From Tubulanus polymorphus (Eukaryota > Nemertea > Palaeonemertea > Tubulaniformes > Tubulanidae), in NCBI RefSeq assembly GCF_964204645.1, contig NC_134025.1, positions 12,529,001 to 12,593,000 on the forward strand: a stretch of DNA of 64,000 nucleotides, read 5' to 3'. Shown here in pieces: positions 54,478 through 64,000 of this stretch. The notes below the pieces were generated by a model. The model was not told where the DNA came from, ran no database searches, and was given only the letters and a program-made list of their open reading frames with translations. How positions within the stretch are numbered: position 1 is the first letter of the stretch; the number at the start of each line of letters is the position of its first letter. Both the position numbers and the translations under genes were made by a program.

Positions 54478-54760
54478 AGGATGAAACGGACGCAGAAACG
54501 AAGTTCGTTTTTGCGTGGCGCAAAAACGAGAAATCACCGCGCAGAAACGCGCCAAAACGGGCGCAGAAACGAAGTTCGTTTCTGCGCTCGTTTTGGCGCG
54601 TTTCTGCGCGGTAAATTTCGTTTTTGCGCGGCGCAAAAACGGACGCAGAAACGAAGTTCGTTTTTGCGCTGCGCAAAAACGAGAAATCACCGAGCTAAAA
54701 GGTGCCAAAACGGGCGCTAAAATGAAGTTCGTTTCTCCGCTCGTTGCACAATTTTACACT
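54478..54760. repeat. Palindromic array of CGCAGAAACGAAGTTCGTTTCTGCG units
   Basis: Nested inverted repeats. The central palindrome runs from about 54536 to 54611 with arms GCGCAGAAACGCGCCAAAACG and the complement, and the core GAAACGAAGTTCGTTTC recurs three to four times. Open frames on both strands are by-products of the repeat. Confidence 0.8.
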
Positions 54761-55590
54761 GATTTCCATATGTGCGGTATTAACGACTATTGCCTATGTC
54801 CGGGTTTCCTTGTTTGCCGGTTTCTGACAGGCGAGGGCTTTCGGACCATTTACACGTGGCAAACGACCCACAACATTTAAAAATGGACAATATGATCTAC
54901 ATCACGTGTAGTGCAGTAGCCAAATAAAGCAGTTATTTCAACATCTCGATGTATCAAATCAGGCAGCCAAGCACGTGACCCGGCAGGTATAGCAAAAAAG
55001 CCGGGCGGGCAGAGTAACTAGACTGGTTGCCTGTCCCATTCAATATGATAGATACATATACAAGTAACTTGTTTCTTATTCAGATTTTCGTCCTAACCGG
55101 TTCAATTTTTCTTTTCTTATTGGGAGATGAATTCTCAATAAGTAACGGAATAAGGAATAAGGAACAAGTAATGAACTTCACTGGGGTAGTAATATCCTGA
55201 TAAAGCTATAGTTACTTTCTCGAAATCGATTATCTGAGGGGTGGATACAGACAGCAGATTTGACAGCTGTCCAAAGTCCAAAGTGGGCTAAAAATAAGGA
55301 TTGCATTGCGTTGATATGTCCATATATATACGATGACAAGTAAATTGAAGCTGATTTAGAGAGTAATGGTTAATATATTTATTTGCTCAATTTATTCATT
55401 CTACACGTTGGGAATGTGATTGATGCAGAAAATTCAGTTTCAATACATATTACAATACTCATTACATCTTAGATTTCTTGGGAGTGTCTGGGGTTATGCT
55501 ATTTCCAAGGTACATTAGTGCATTCTTTAAATTTCTAAATAGCTCACAAATCGTTTTCTCGCTCATAAATGATAAATAAATAAACTTAAC
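54761..55590. other. Host DNA, no gene seen
   Basis: No coding or repeat structure that I can support. Confidence 0.4.
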
Positions 55591-55592
55591 TA

Positions 55593-56099
55593 CAGTAACC
55601 TTGCGTAAGTCGGATCGGCCAGTCGGATATTCGCTTATATCGGATGAATATCGATTGTCCCGAATTTTCCTTCTCTTTTTCAAAGGAATTCATATTCCAA
55701 AAAAGATTTTTATAAGTCAGAATCTGGTAGTACTTTTCTTGGTGCCAAAATGAATAAAATCAGTTAAAAATCACTCAACGTAAGTCGGGGTGCTAATTTC
55801 TTCCCATAGCATTTTGATTTCTTCCCTGTTCCGACCCCTGCTCCCGGCTTAAAATCGACGATACGTGTCAACAGTCGTTAATACGTAAAGTTGTGGTTAG
55901 TGTATACAACTAGACCTGAAATATTTCAGTGTTTTGATATCATTTCTTGTCGATGTTGATTTAATGTTTCCATTTGCCAAAATTAATTTTGAAGTTGTTG
56001 TTTTCGGAAAAAGGCTGAAAATCTGACAATCAAAATAAGACTTTTTATAAATTCGGAGAGTTTTTCTTGGCCCAAAAAGATCCGACGCAAGGTTTACTG
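55593..56099. mobile_element. Tigger/pogo-like MITE, 507 bp
   Basis: Ends CAGTAACCTTGCGTAAGTCGG and, inverted, CAGTAAACCTTGCGTCGGATC, flanked by TA on both sides (55591-55592, 56100-56101). No transposase coding remains. Confidence 0.75.
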
Positions 56100-56181
56100 T
56101 ATTTGTCTAACATGAAATGATTCTAAATTCACTCAGCATTTGCTTGAAATGTGATTAGAAAATTCAGTTCAGTTCTCATTA

Positions 56182-56431
56182 CAGCTGAACCTCATTATTT
56201 ACGACTCAGATACGAAACTACATTATGACATTGATGTCCTTTGCTCATAAGATTCGTACAACAAGATTTGGCTGTATTTACAACAGAATCTTGCCATAAC
56301 GCCCTTTTAGCGGATATACTTCATATTTTCATGATTTCGTCCCAATTAAGGCAATGTAATTACATGTAATTTCGTGTTAAAACAAACAGGTTTTCTGATT
56401 CCCTGTAGTTCGTTGTAATGAGGTACGACTG
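56182..56431. mobile_element. Tigger/pogo-like MITE, 250 bp
   Basis: Ends CAGCTGAACCTCATTATTTACG and, inverted, CAGTCGTACCTCATTACAACG, with TA duplications at 56180-56181 and 56432-56433. Related ends but not the same family as the MITE just upstream. Confidence 0.65.
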
Positions 56432-56433
56432 TA

Positions 56434-57392
56434 GTACAGGTGACCTTTGTACTTGGATTTTCGAGGTGTAGGGCCTACATTCACCATTATCAGCTGTACA
56501 TGTATGTTATATTTTTTTATAGGCGCGTCCGGAATCCTAACTACTCTCCTTTTCAGAACTGAGTTTTGCTCATTCGTTATTAAAATCTTTATCTGCCCGA
56601 GAAGTAGGTGACATAAACGTGCTTACATCTTAAAATCGCCCAAAATGCACAATGAATAACACAATATCCCTCCCTGCGGATTGACTCGAGTTCCAGTTAA
56701 ATTTGCCGAATTGACCTCCCTGTGGAAAATCCGAACGATTCACATGGATAAATGTAAATACACCGCATAAAAACAAGCAAAAATGATCCAAACACAGATA
56801 AAATATATGAATTAAAAACTAACATCAGGCTAAAAAAGATATCTTATTTCTCAAACCTCAGCTGAGTACAGATGATATCGTGCCCAAAAATTGTAAAAAT
56901 ACAAAGCCGTTGGAATGGGGACGGCAGGGGCGGCTTTGGCCGCCCCACTATTTTGCTTAACAAAAATTTTTTATGCTTTTTTCAGTTTGTCGTTCTCTGT
57001 ACAAGGTGGTTGGCCCACGACTTCTCATGCTTCTGTGAATGAGACAGTGAAATGGCCCCAAAACGCATCTCCGGCGATTGAATTTCCCCAGACCCCCTGT
57101 TCAGAAATAAGCCACACCACTGAAAAAACCCTTCCGACGGCACTGAAATAAAAGTGCCGCTGCAATGGGTCATCTGTAAAATCATTGTAGCGGGTACCTA
57201 TATTATCTTTAATAGGACTTAATTGTATAAATAAACCTGAGTATTCATTTAATATATGTAAATCATGGCTAAATAAATAGCAGCCATATTTCAAACACAG
57301 CTGTAGTTCTCTGATGTACCGATAAGCCATTTGCTTTATGATCACATTGATAATTTCATATTGCATTATAAGGGCTATTGAGGATGTCAAGT
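56434..57392. other. 3' flank of P450 copy B
   Basis: 56770-56900 resembles 485-625, which in copy A lies in an intron, not downstream of the gene; the matching intron of copy B (57691-57800) lacks it. 57270-57390 resembles 1-90, the 3' flank of copy A. No gene. Confidence 0.5.
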
Positions 57393-58309
57393 TTATTTCC
57401 TTTTCCTTTTGTTCAATGTACACATGACTCCTCCTGCTGGCTTAAGAGTGGTTGCTTCGCGAAGACCACGTCCTTGTCCCGGGATCAACTCATATTCGTA
57501 CGACTGCAAAAATCTTGCCAGCAAAGTCTTGCCTTCCATCTGAAATAAAAGATTCAAGAATACAGTTTTGGTTTTTATTAGTTCAGTCAGCCAATGTCAA
57601 TCTCACGAATAAAATGAACCTACCCATGCAAAATGGCTTCCGATACATGACCTCATTCCAAGAGAGAAAGGCAGATAGCAGTACACATGGCTTAAAAAGA
57701 AGCATGAACAAATATGACATTTATTTTGCTGAGGCCATGAACCACTAACAACAGACAAATATTAGCTGAACGAAAAAACATTGTTATAGAGTGTACTTAC
57801 GTCTGACCTTCTGCAAATCTGTCGGGTTGAAACATGTCCGGATCAGTATAGTTACCAATATAACGGTGTGCAACAAAGAATGACATCTATAACAAGACGA
57901 ACAATTTCATATATCAAAAAAATGAGTACATTGTATAAGCGTCTTTGTGTTATAGTAATAATAACAATAATAAGAGTTTCTTGTATAATAAATGAGTCGT
58001 CTTTCCATGGTGATCCCATGCTCAAAGCACAGTCTCCTCATGATTTACATTGATGGGGGAGACTGTTCCACAAGTATAATGGCATTTGAATTCAATCATG
58101 AAAAATTCCTCACCAGAACGCAAGAATTAGAAGGATATTTGATTCCATTAATCTCAGTTGCACTTGGTATATCGCGAAGAGTCCCTGGAGCAGTTGGGAA
58201 CAAACGTAAACTTTCCTTCCACACCTGATCGAGATACTCAAGTTTACCAATATCGCTATATTCTAGTTGTTGTTTGTCACCCAAAACTGCTTCAATCTCT
58301 TCAATGACT
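57393..58309 (-). CDS. CYP46A-like P450 copy B, four 3' exons
   Basis: Exons 58114-58309 (K-helix ESLRLFPTAPGTLRDI), 57801-57886 (FVAHRYIGNYTDPDMF, then QPDRF), 57624-57690 (heme loop FSLGMRSCIGSHFAW, Cys ligand) and 57393-57539 (C-terminus ending KRKRK, stop 57393-57395). All splice sites are canonical and phases match. No stop in frame, unlike copy A. The enzyme would be an ER-bound monooxygenase; the CYP46A family hydroxylates cholesterol at C24 in vertebrates, but the invertebrate substrate cannot be read from sequence. Confidence 0.85.
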
Positions 58310-60629
58310 CTAGAAATATGTGTACATCATATAATAATGTTGAATAGACATAGAGCAGAATACAACTGTATTTACAGGTTTCCTGGGTCAGAGAAATATC
58401 TTTAGTGACATTAAAAACTAGGGAACCAGGGACACTTTACCCACTTAGAGAGTTGTCTGAAATGCTTGACAATCTGGTGAACATATTTACAGAAACCAAT
58501 GACCTTGAAACTCGTCATGATCACAGAATATGTCATGCTACTCCGCAATTGAGTGTGGTAACAATACATATGGATTCCAACACAAATGGAAATATAGTCA
58601 AAGCTTGTTATACTGCCACCGTAATATCGCCAAATTCACCTATCGCCAAAAATTTCCTTATGCACACTTCATTTGGTATCTCTGCGTATAAGTAAATAGC
58701 TTTCATTTTACCCTTCGCCATAATGCCAACCAAATCCTAGAACAATCATATTCAAACTCATTTGTTATACCACCAATGTTCTGTAATACGATACATGTGG
58801 TCGGCAGTATCACACATATAATTTTTTTCTGTTATCAAAATGAAATAAGTTAGACCTTTACCCTTCCTAAATTAAGATAAACTGATGTCTAATTCTGGAT
58901 TCTAATGTTGTAAGGGATTAGGAGGATCCTTAAATAAATTGCCCATGGGCAAAGTGCGGTTTACCTTGAAAGCTAGAGGTTGTTTGGAGTAAGGGCATTG
59001 CTTGAAAAATCTTTTGAATTTGTGACTTCAAAGTTTATATTGTATTTTATATTTCTTAAAGAATTTTTTTGAAGTCAAATAAGACCAAAGATAAAGATTT
59101 GTTTATGGTCTACATCCAAAATTTCATAGGGTACAGGTTGGCGCGGCAGGGAAATATTTTTCACAATATGCAAATAAAATTCTTATATATGACACATATC
59201 AGAGGGTAGCTGAATATTGAATCTTGGAAACGAAACCTCTTCCAATGTATGGCCGCGGAAGCTAAAACACCGGGGCATAGTATTAGATCATTTTAAATCC
59301 TGGAATTTACCACTACAATATTCAGACCTCGACCTATACCTATAGTTTGCTGCTTAGTATTTTCAGGTCACAAGAAATTACAATTTATTACAAGTTCTAT
59401 CAAACAGAAAACACAGCGCACATCTTCTGCTACAACGATTATTCAGCCTTATCATACCAAACGTACATGCGCCAAGCAGCGTTACAGCATCACCATATAG
59501 TAGTCTATATGAGCGTGTGTTTGTGTGTTTAGCACTCACGCGCACGTGGAGGCCTTGTGCAGTGAATGTTTGCTTCACTTCAATCTCAATCAACACAATT
59601 ACCGGGTATTAAAATGAAACAATACCTATGGCGATATGTGAAATAATTATATTCTCATCAGCAATGAACCGGAATTCCCCGTATATCCCAAAAACAACCA
59701 ATCACATTCGCTCGTAGAGACGAGGCCCCCTATTGAGGTCATTGCAATTTTATACGCAAGAGCTAAGAATTTTCCCATCAAAAACAGTTTTTCGTCAAAT
59801 TTTAACTAAGTTGACCATGTCATCGACGGAGGTTCGTCATGTCTTCAATCGCATCGATTATACGTCGTTTAACCCGAGAACCAATGAAAAAATGCTCACA
59901 TAAAAAAACTTACCGCTTTTTTACATGAATTGGCTCAATGCCAACCTCATACTGCTGACAAGGGTAAACCATAAAGGAACACCGACCAGGCACTTTTTTC
60001 AAATTGCATATCATACATACAGAACCTTAAGACTATTGATCAAAGCATCTTCAAAATGTTTTCCAAAAACAGTGGCCGTCCGTAAGCCATCTTGATTCCA
60101 GTCGAGCCAATTTTAGAGCTGTAGATGTGGCTAGGGTAGGTACAACCATAGACGAAATATCTAGACCATGCATCAAGGCGTATCAAAAACTTTAAAAAAA
60201 CGAGATTCTGTCTACAGTGGCCAACAGATGGACAGACGGCAGATGTCAAGTGAACGTCATAGCCCACTGGGACTTAAGTGGCCTAAAAAGTGGCTTCTAG
60301 AGGTGATTTGGGCATCTAAGACCTAGAAATTTTTCCCCTTACTACAAGTCAATGTGGGCTGCATATTTGCCATTCTAAGGTAAAAGGCAAATTCTGATAT
60401 ATTGCATATTGATTATTATCATCGCATATATTGCATGAGTAGTAAGGCTTATTTGCATTCTAAAGCTTGTCTGGGCACAATTCTATCACACAAGCTTCTA
60501 CAAAGTATAGTTTGTGAACTGTGACAGTGAAACCCTTCAAATCTTAATTTGACAAATTAGCCATTTTAAAATTTCAGCCAACCAATTTGAAGGCTATGAT
60601 ATCCAGTTTCAACAGAGTTCATCTTAGTA
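58310..60629. other. P450 copy B intron, left part
   Basis: Contains 58400-58640, which resembles the 62340-62840 repeat (GACCTTGAAACTC, ATCACAGAATATGTCATG), and 60040-60260, which has the look of a dispersed repeat. No gene supported. Confidence 0.4.
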
Positions 60630-60799
60630 CAGTAGAACCTACTTATCCAAGATCATTTGGTTCCTCAGTTGATCCCGTTAACCATCAATCCGGATTAAAT
60701 ATGTTTCAGATTTTCATTTAGGCGGCCCATTATAGATATAGGCCAATGGATCTGATCAAAATCCGAAACTGATCTGGGTGGATTAAGCAGATTTGACTG
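60630..60799. mobile_element. Tigger/pogo-like MITE, 170 bp, in P450 copy B intron
   Basis: TA|CAGTAGAACCTACTTATCC ... GGATTAAGCAGATTTGACTG|TA. The same insertion is present in copy A at 1791-3000, so it happened before the gene duplicated. Confidence 0.65.
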
Positions 60800-61022
60800 T
60801 ACCATAGTGAAACTGGTGTAGATGAGGTGCCGCAAAAACCAACATATCCCCAATATTTCTTTCAGGGGTAAATCTAGCTACCAGTAATAATTGAGTATTA
60901 TGATGGATTGTCTATTTTTCTTAAGGGCAAACCTGAATTGATAACTTTCAAAAGGCACCCAATCCTATACAGCAAGAGGGTTGTGACCAAGCACACATAT
61001 TGATGTTATAAATATTATTTAC

Positions 61023-61681
61023 CGGTCTCTGATATCTGGATGATCTGCTAACATCAACAAAACAAATGAAACTGCATTGCTGGTAGTTTCCTGTCCTAAA
61101 ACGATATGTAGAAACATAGGGATTACTAGCCACACCTTATAGATTCAATACATCGTCTTTAAGGCAACCTACCCGCTATAAAAAAAGTGATGAAATCATC
61201 TATTAGGTCTTCCATTGTTAATGTGTCATCATTTCCTAAAATGATATATTTCAAGTTCAAAGGCTTTCAAAAGTTAAGAGGTAGAGTTGATTTCAAAAAA
61301 GATAGGCCAGAAATTATTGCTTACTGAATTGGTTCAGGATACTTGTTAAGATATCGTTAGGTACTTCTTCGTTTTCCATAATTTTCATACGCTTTTCAAA
61401 ACACATCTGTCCGAAATTACGCAGCAGTTTCAGCGAGTCTTTGGTCTTCTCAACTTCAGCCCAATTCCATGGTAGATACTGATTTTGGAAAATAAATGAT
61501 TAAAATCCGAATTGATATGAAGCTACTTCTTATTCAAACCAAATTAAAGATATGGAATGTAACATACCATGAAATAAGGGTTTTTCAAATTCTTAGTCAG
61601 GCTCATCAGGCACAGGTTAATAGCTGCTGGGAATTTGTTATTTGGGTCATCCAGACTATTTATGTCCATATCAAACGCTAC
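61023..61681 (-). CDS. CYP46A-like P450 copy B, four central exons
   Basis: Exons 61568-61681 (AFDMDINSLDDPNNKFPAAI), 61325-61478 (YLPWNWAEVEKTKDS, RNFGQMCFEKRMKIM), 61173-61235 (DLIDDFITFFIAG) and 61023-61095 (QETTSNAVSFVLLMLADHP). The last two together give the I-helix AGQET oxygen-binding motif. Borders are GT/AG and phases run on from exon to exon without stops. Confidence 0.85.
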
Positions 61682-61699
61682 CTACAATAAAGAACATCA

Positions 61700-62185
61700 T
61701 AGGAATATATATATATATATAAATATGTGTGTGTGCGTGTGCGTGTGCGTGTGAGCGTGCGGGCGTACGCGCGTATGTATGTATGTAAGTAAGGTAAGTA
61801 AGGTAGGTAAGTAAGTAAGGTAGGTAAGTAAGTAAGGTAGGTAAGTAAGTAAGGTAGGTAAGTAAGTAAGGTAGGTAAGTAAGTAAGGTAGGTAAGTAAG
61901 TAAGGTAGGTAAGTAAGTAAGGTAGGTAAGTAAGTAAGGTAGGTAAGTAAGTAAGGTAGGTAAGTAAGTAAGGTAGGTAAGTAAGTAAGTAAGGTAAGTA
62001 AGTAAGTAAGGTAAGTAAGTAAGTAAGGTAGGTAAGTAAGTAAGTAAGGTAGGTAAGTAAGTAAGTAAGGTAGGTAGGTAAGTAAGTAAGTAAGTAAGTA
62101 AGGTAGGTAAGTGAGTGAGTGAGTGAGTGAGTGAGTGAGTGAGTGAGTGAGTGAGTGAGTGAGTGAGTAAGTAAGTATATATATA
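61700..62185. repeat. Compound microsatellite, about 480 bp
   Basis: (TA)n, (GT)n/(GTGC)n, then long GTAAGTAAGGTAG-type 13-mers, then (GAGT)n and (TA)n. Reading frames through it give LTYLPYLL-type artefacts. Confidence 0.95.
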
Positions 62186-62420
62186 CTTATGGCCAAATCC
62201 AAAAAGAGCTCTGTACTTTGTAGGTATTCATCCATAGAACATTCATACCAAATTTGGAATTGATCTGATTTAAACTGTAGGACTAGTAGCAATTTGAAGA
62301 AATAGAAACTCCAACCCCGGGGCGCCCATTGGGGGACGAATCCAAACTAGGGGTTCAGGGACACCATGCCCACTTGGGAAGTGGTTTCAAATGCTCAACA
62401 ATCAATTTAAATATTCAACA

Positions 62421-62840
62421 CCCCCTGGTGACCATATACAAAAATAAATGACCTTGGAACTCACCAAAATAATAGGCCATATCAGCAGCTACGATTTTGT
62501 AATTGATTGTGATAACAAAATATGCCTGGGTACCTATATAATAAGGAAATACTAAGTTATTCTACTATTCAACGCCCCCTGGTGAACATATATAATAACT
62601 AATGACCTTGAAACTCACCACAATCATAGACCATGTCATGAGCTACAACTTTGTAAGTGGTTGTGGTAACAAAATATGCATAGGTACGAACATAATATAG
62701 AAATACTAAGTCATTGTATTATTCAACACCCCCTGGTGGCTATATACAAATACAAATGATCTTGAAACTCACCACAATCATAGACCATGTTATGAGCTAC
62801 AACTTTCCAATTGATTGTGATAACAAAATATGCTTAGGTA
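62421..62840. repeat. Tandem repeat, about 150-bp unit, three copies
   Basis: ATTCAACACCCCCTGGTG recurs at about 62431, 62568 and 62724, each followed by GACCTTG(G/A)AACTCACCA, then TGATTGTGATAACAAAATATGC. A diverged relative occurs in the other P450 introns. Confidence 0.75.
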
Positions 62841-63711
62841 TTAATATGTGGAAAAACTTTTTTCCATCTACGAATGAGTACTGTTGACACCAAGGTGGCC
62901 GCCAATTGCGTGATAATTGGCTGATCAAAAATCCCTGTCTCAGTATTAAGGGATTCCTTTCCAAAGAATACCCATCACAAATTGCAATGAAAAATGGCAA
63001 ACCAGTAAGAAGCTACAGGACTCAGAATTTGACCCAAAATTGACATTTTTGGGCACAAAAAAGGTCATGTTTTTCTTATGCTGATGGGCCCTTGGGGGAT
63101 TCGAATATAGACGAAAGATCAAGATAATTGAGCAAGGTGTCTTCAAATTTCCCTCAAAAACTTCAAAAATGTGTAAAAAGTGCTGATTTAGGGGCTAAAA
63201 CCAGCGAATCTATGAAGCTTAATATTTCACAGATATGACAGAAAGTAACTTTTATACTTAACTTTAAATGAAAAATAAGAAATGAATTTGTATGTTTGTC
63301 AACTTTCGAATACCGGATAGGTTAATGGCAAATATTGATTACATTGTCATTAGCTAGAAAGTCCAAATCCATCTATGTTCATCATTTCTGGCTAAAATGG
63401 AATATCAAATACTGATCATCGCTCAGGGAACAACATATTTGATAGAACATATCATTGGTAGCTTAAGTGACTTAGTCACCGAAGCTAAAAATATGTCTGA
63501 TATGATTCAGATCCCAAGTCTGCCACCTTGATGATTTTAATGTAGCCCTTGAACTGACTTCCCAACTAGAATTTAATGTTATTCCAGGTTACCTGGCAAT
63601 TCCCATACCAGTACTAGCAACAGCCGGTTACCACAAAATCCTGAATTTCATTTAATGCAAGTTTCCCAGTTTATGACACCAGACCCTGACCACAAGTCAG
63701 ACAAAATTTAC
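62841..63711. other. P450 copy B intron, right part
   Basis: No gene or clear repeat. Confidence 0.5.
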
Positions 63712-63850
63712 CTTTCCAATCACATCTAATGTCACTCTTCCTATTATGTCTGCCATGCAAACTCCTGTATGTCCATCAGCGAAGAGTTCTAACTTATCCA
63801 AAAATTTGTTTGCTCCTTCATTGAAATAGTTCATGATGTTCATTAGCGAC
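63712..63850 (-). CDS. CYP46A-like P450 copy B, 5'-most exon in window
   Basis: 139 bp between AG and GTAAAT: SLMNIMNYFNEGANKFLDKL followed by ELFADGHTGVCMADIIG, the C-helix to D-helix region of the family. Earlier exons with the membrane anchor lie beyond position 64000, so copy B is partial here. Confidence 0.8.
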
Positions 63851-64000
63851 CTAAAGGCAATAACATAATACTTAAGATTCATCTGGGCTAAAAGAATATT
63901 TGTACCTGTGAAAAATTAAGTGCACTCAGTGCTTCATCTAGCATTAAAAAAGGGCAGGGTGCTGATTTCAAATAAGGGCATTTTTGTGCGTGATTCCATC

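Noticed and set aside
54469-54880. Overlapping arginine-rich open frames on both strands
   Set aside because: Produced by the palindromic CGCAGAAACG array; both strands are open for the same reason.
55462-55683. Minus-strand 73-residue frame
   Set aside because: Spans the left end of the Tigger-like MITE; the apparent protein is TIR translation.
60040-60267. 75-residue minus-strand frame in P450 copy B intron
   Set aside because: Looks like part of a dispersed repeat; no recognisable protein.
61678-62292. Long open frame with LTYLPYLL repeats
   Set aside because: It is the translation of the compound microsatellite, with no conserved start or domain.

Overview
The window looks like nuclear DNA of a spliced, intron-rich marine-type invertebrate. 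The evidence is minus-strand cytochrome P450 exons with GT/AG borders, a class A GPCR, LINEs, Tigger-like MITEs and microsatellites. A lophotrochozoan such as a mollusc is my guess and the sequence does not prove it.

Host frame. Two copies of a CYP46A-like (cholesterol 24-hydroxylase family) P450 gene lie head to tail on the minus strand. Copy B (57393-63850, 5' exons beyond the right edge) looks intact in the nine exons visible here. Copy A (94-32272) keeps eight exons of identical length but has an in-frame stop in the K-helix exon. Its introns have been swollen by insertions: about 14 kb with a frameshifted GPCR gene, a LINE with frameshifts, a second LINE fragment and dispersed repeats, and then a complete Polinton.

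Mobile DNA virus-like elements. Two related, very AT-rich Polinton/Maverick-type elements are delimited exactly. Element 1 (17716-32146, 6-bp TSD AATGTT) and element 2 (33026-50724, 6-bp TSD CACGTT) both begin AG and end CT and have long terminal inverted repeats. Between them they encode a protein-primed type family-B DNA polymerase with N-terminal zinc fingers, a DDE integrase with a chromodomain-like tail, an FtsK/HerA (A32-like) packaging ATPase, a double jelly-roll major capsid candidate, a penton-like minor capsid candidate, several small membrane proteins, a coiled-coil protein with an amphipathic C-terminus, an HNH nuclease and zinc-finger/repeat proteins. I see no adenovirus-type protease. 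Both copies are fossils with many stops, frameshifts, lost start codons and deletions, but integrase and ATPase are open in both.

Unusual points. Every element end is itself a long foldback (about 190-415 bp), with the same strand-asymmetric mismatches at all four ends, recalling hairpin telomeres. Most virion-type genes start in a TAAATG context like poxvirus late promoters, while polymerase and integrase do not. The HNH-to-ATPase arm is inverted between the two elements, with a remnant of the ATPase 3' end and a TIR fragment left at the breakpoint. Element 1 has a 2-kb deletion fusing polymerase to the penton-like tail, and a short peptide-coding motif recurs as in-frame insertions.

The remainder (50731-57390 and the P450 introns) holds MITEs, foldback GC-rich repeats, minisatellites and a 480-bp compound microsatellite, with no other gene I can support.
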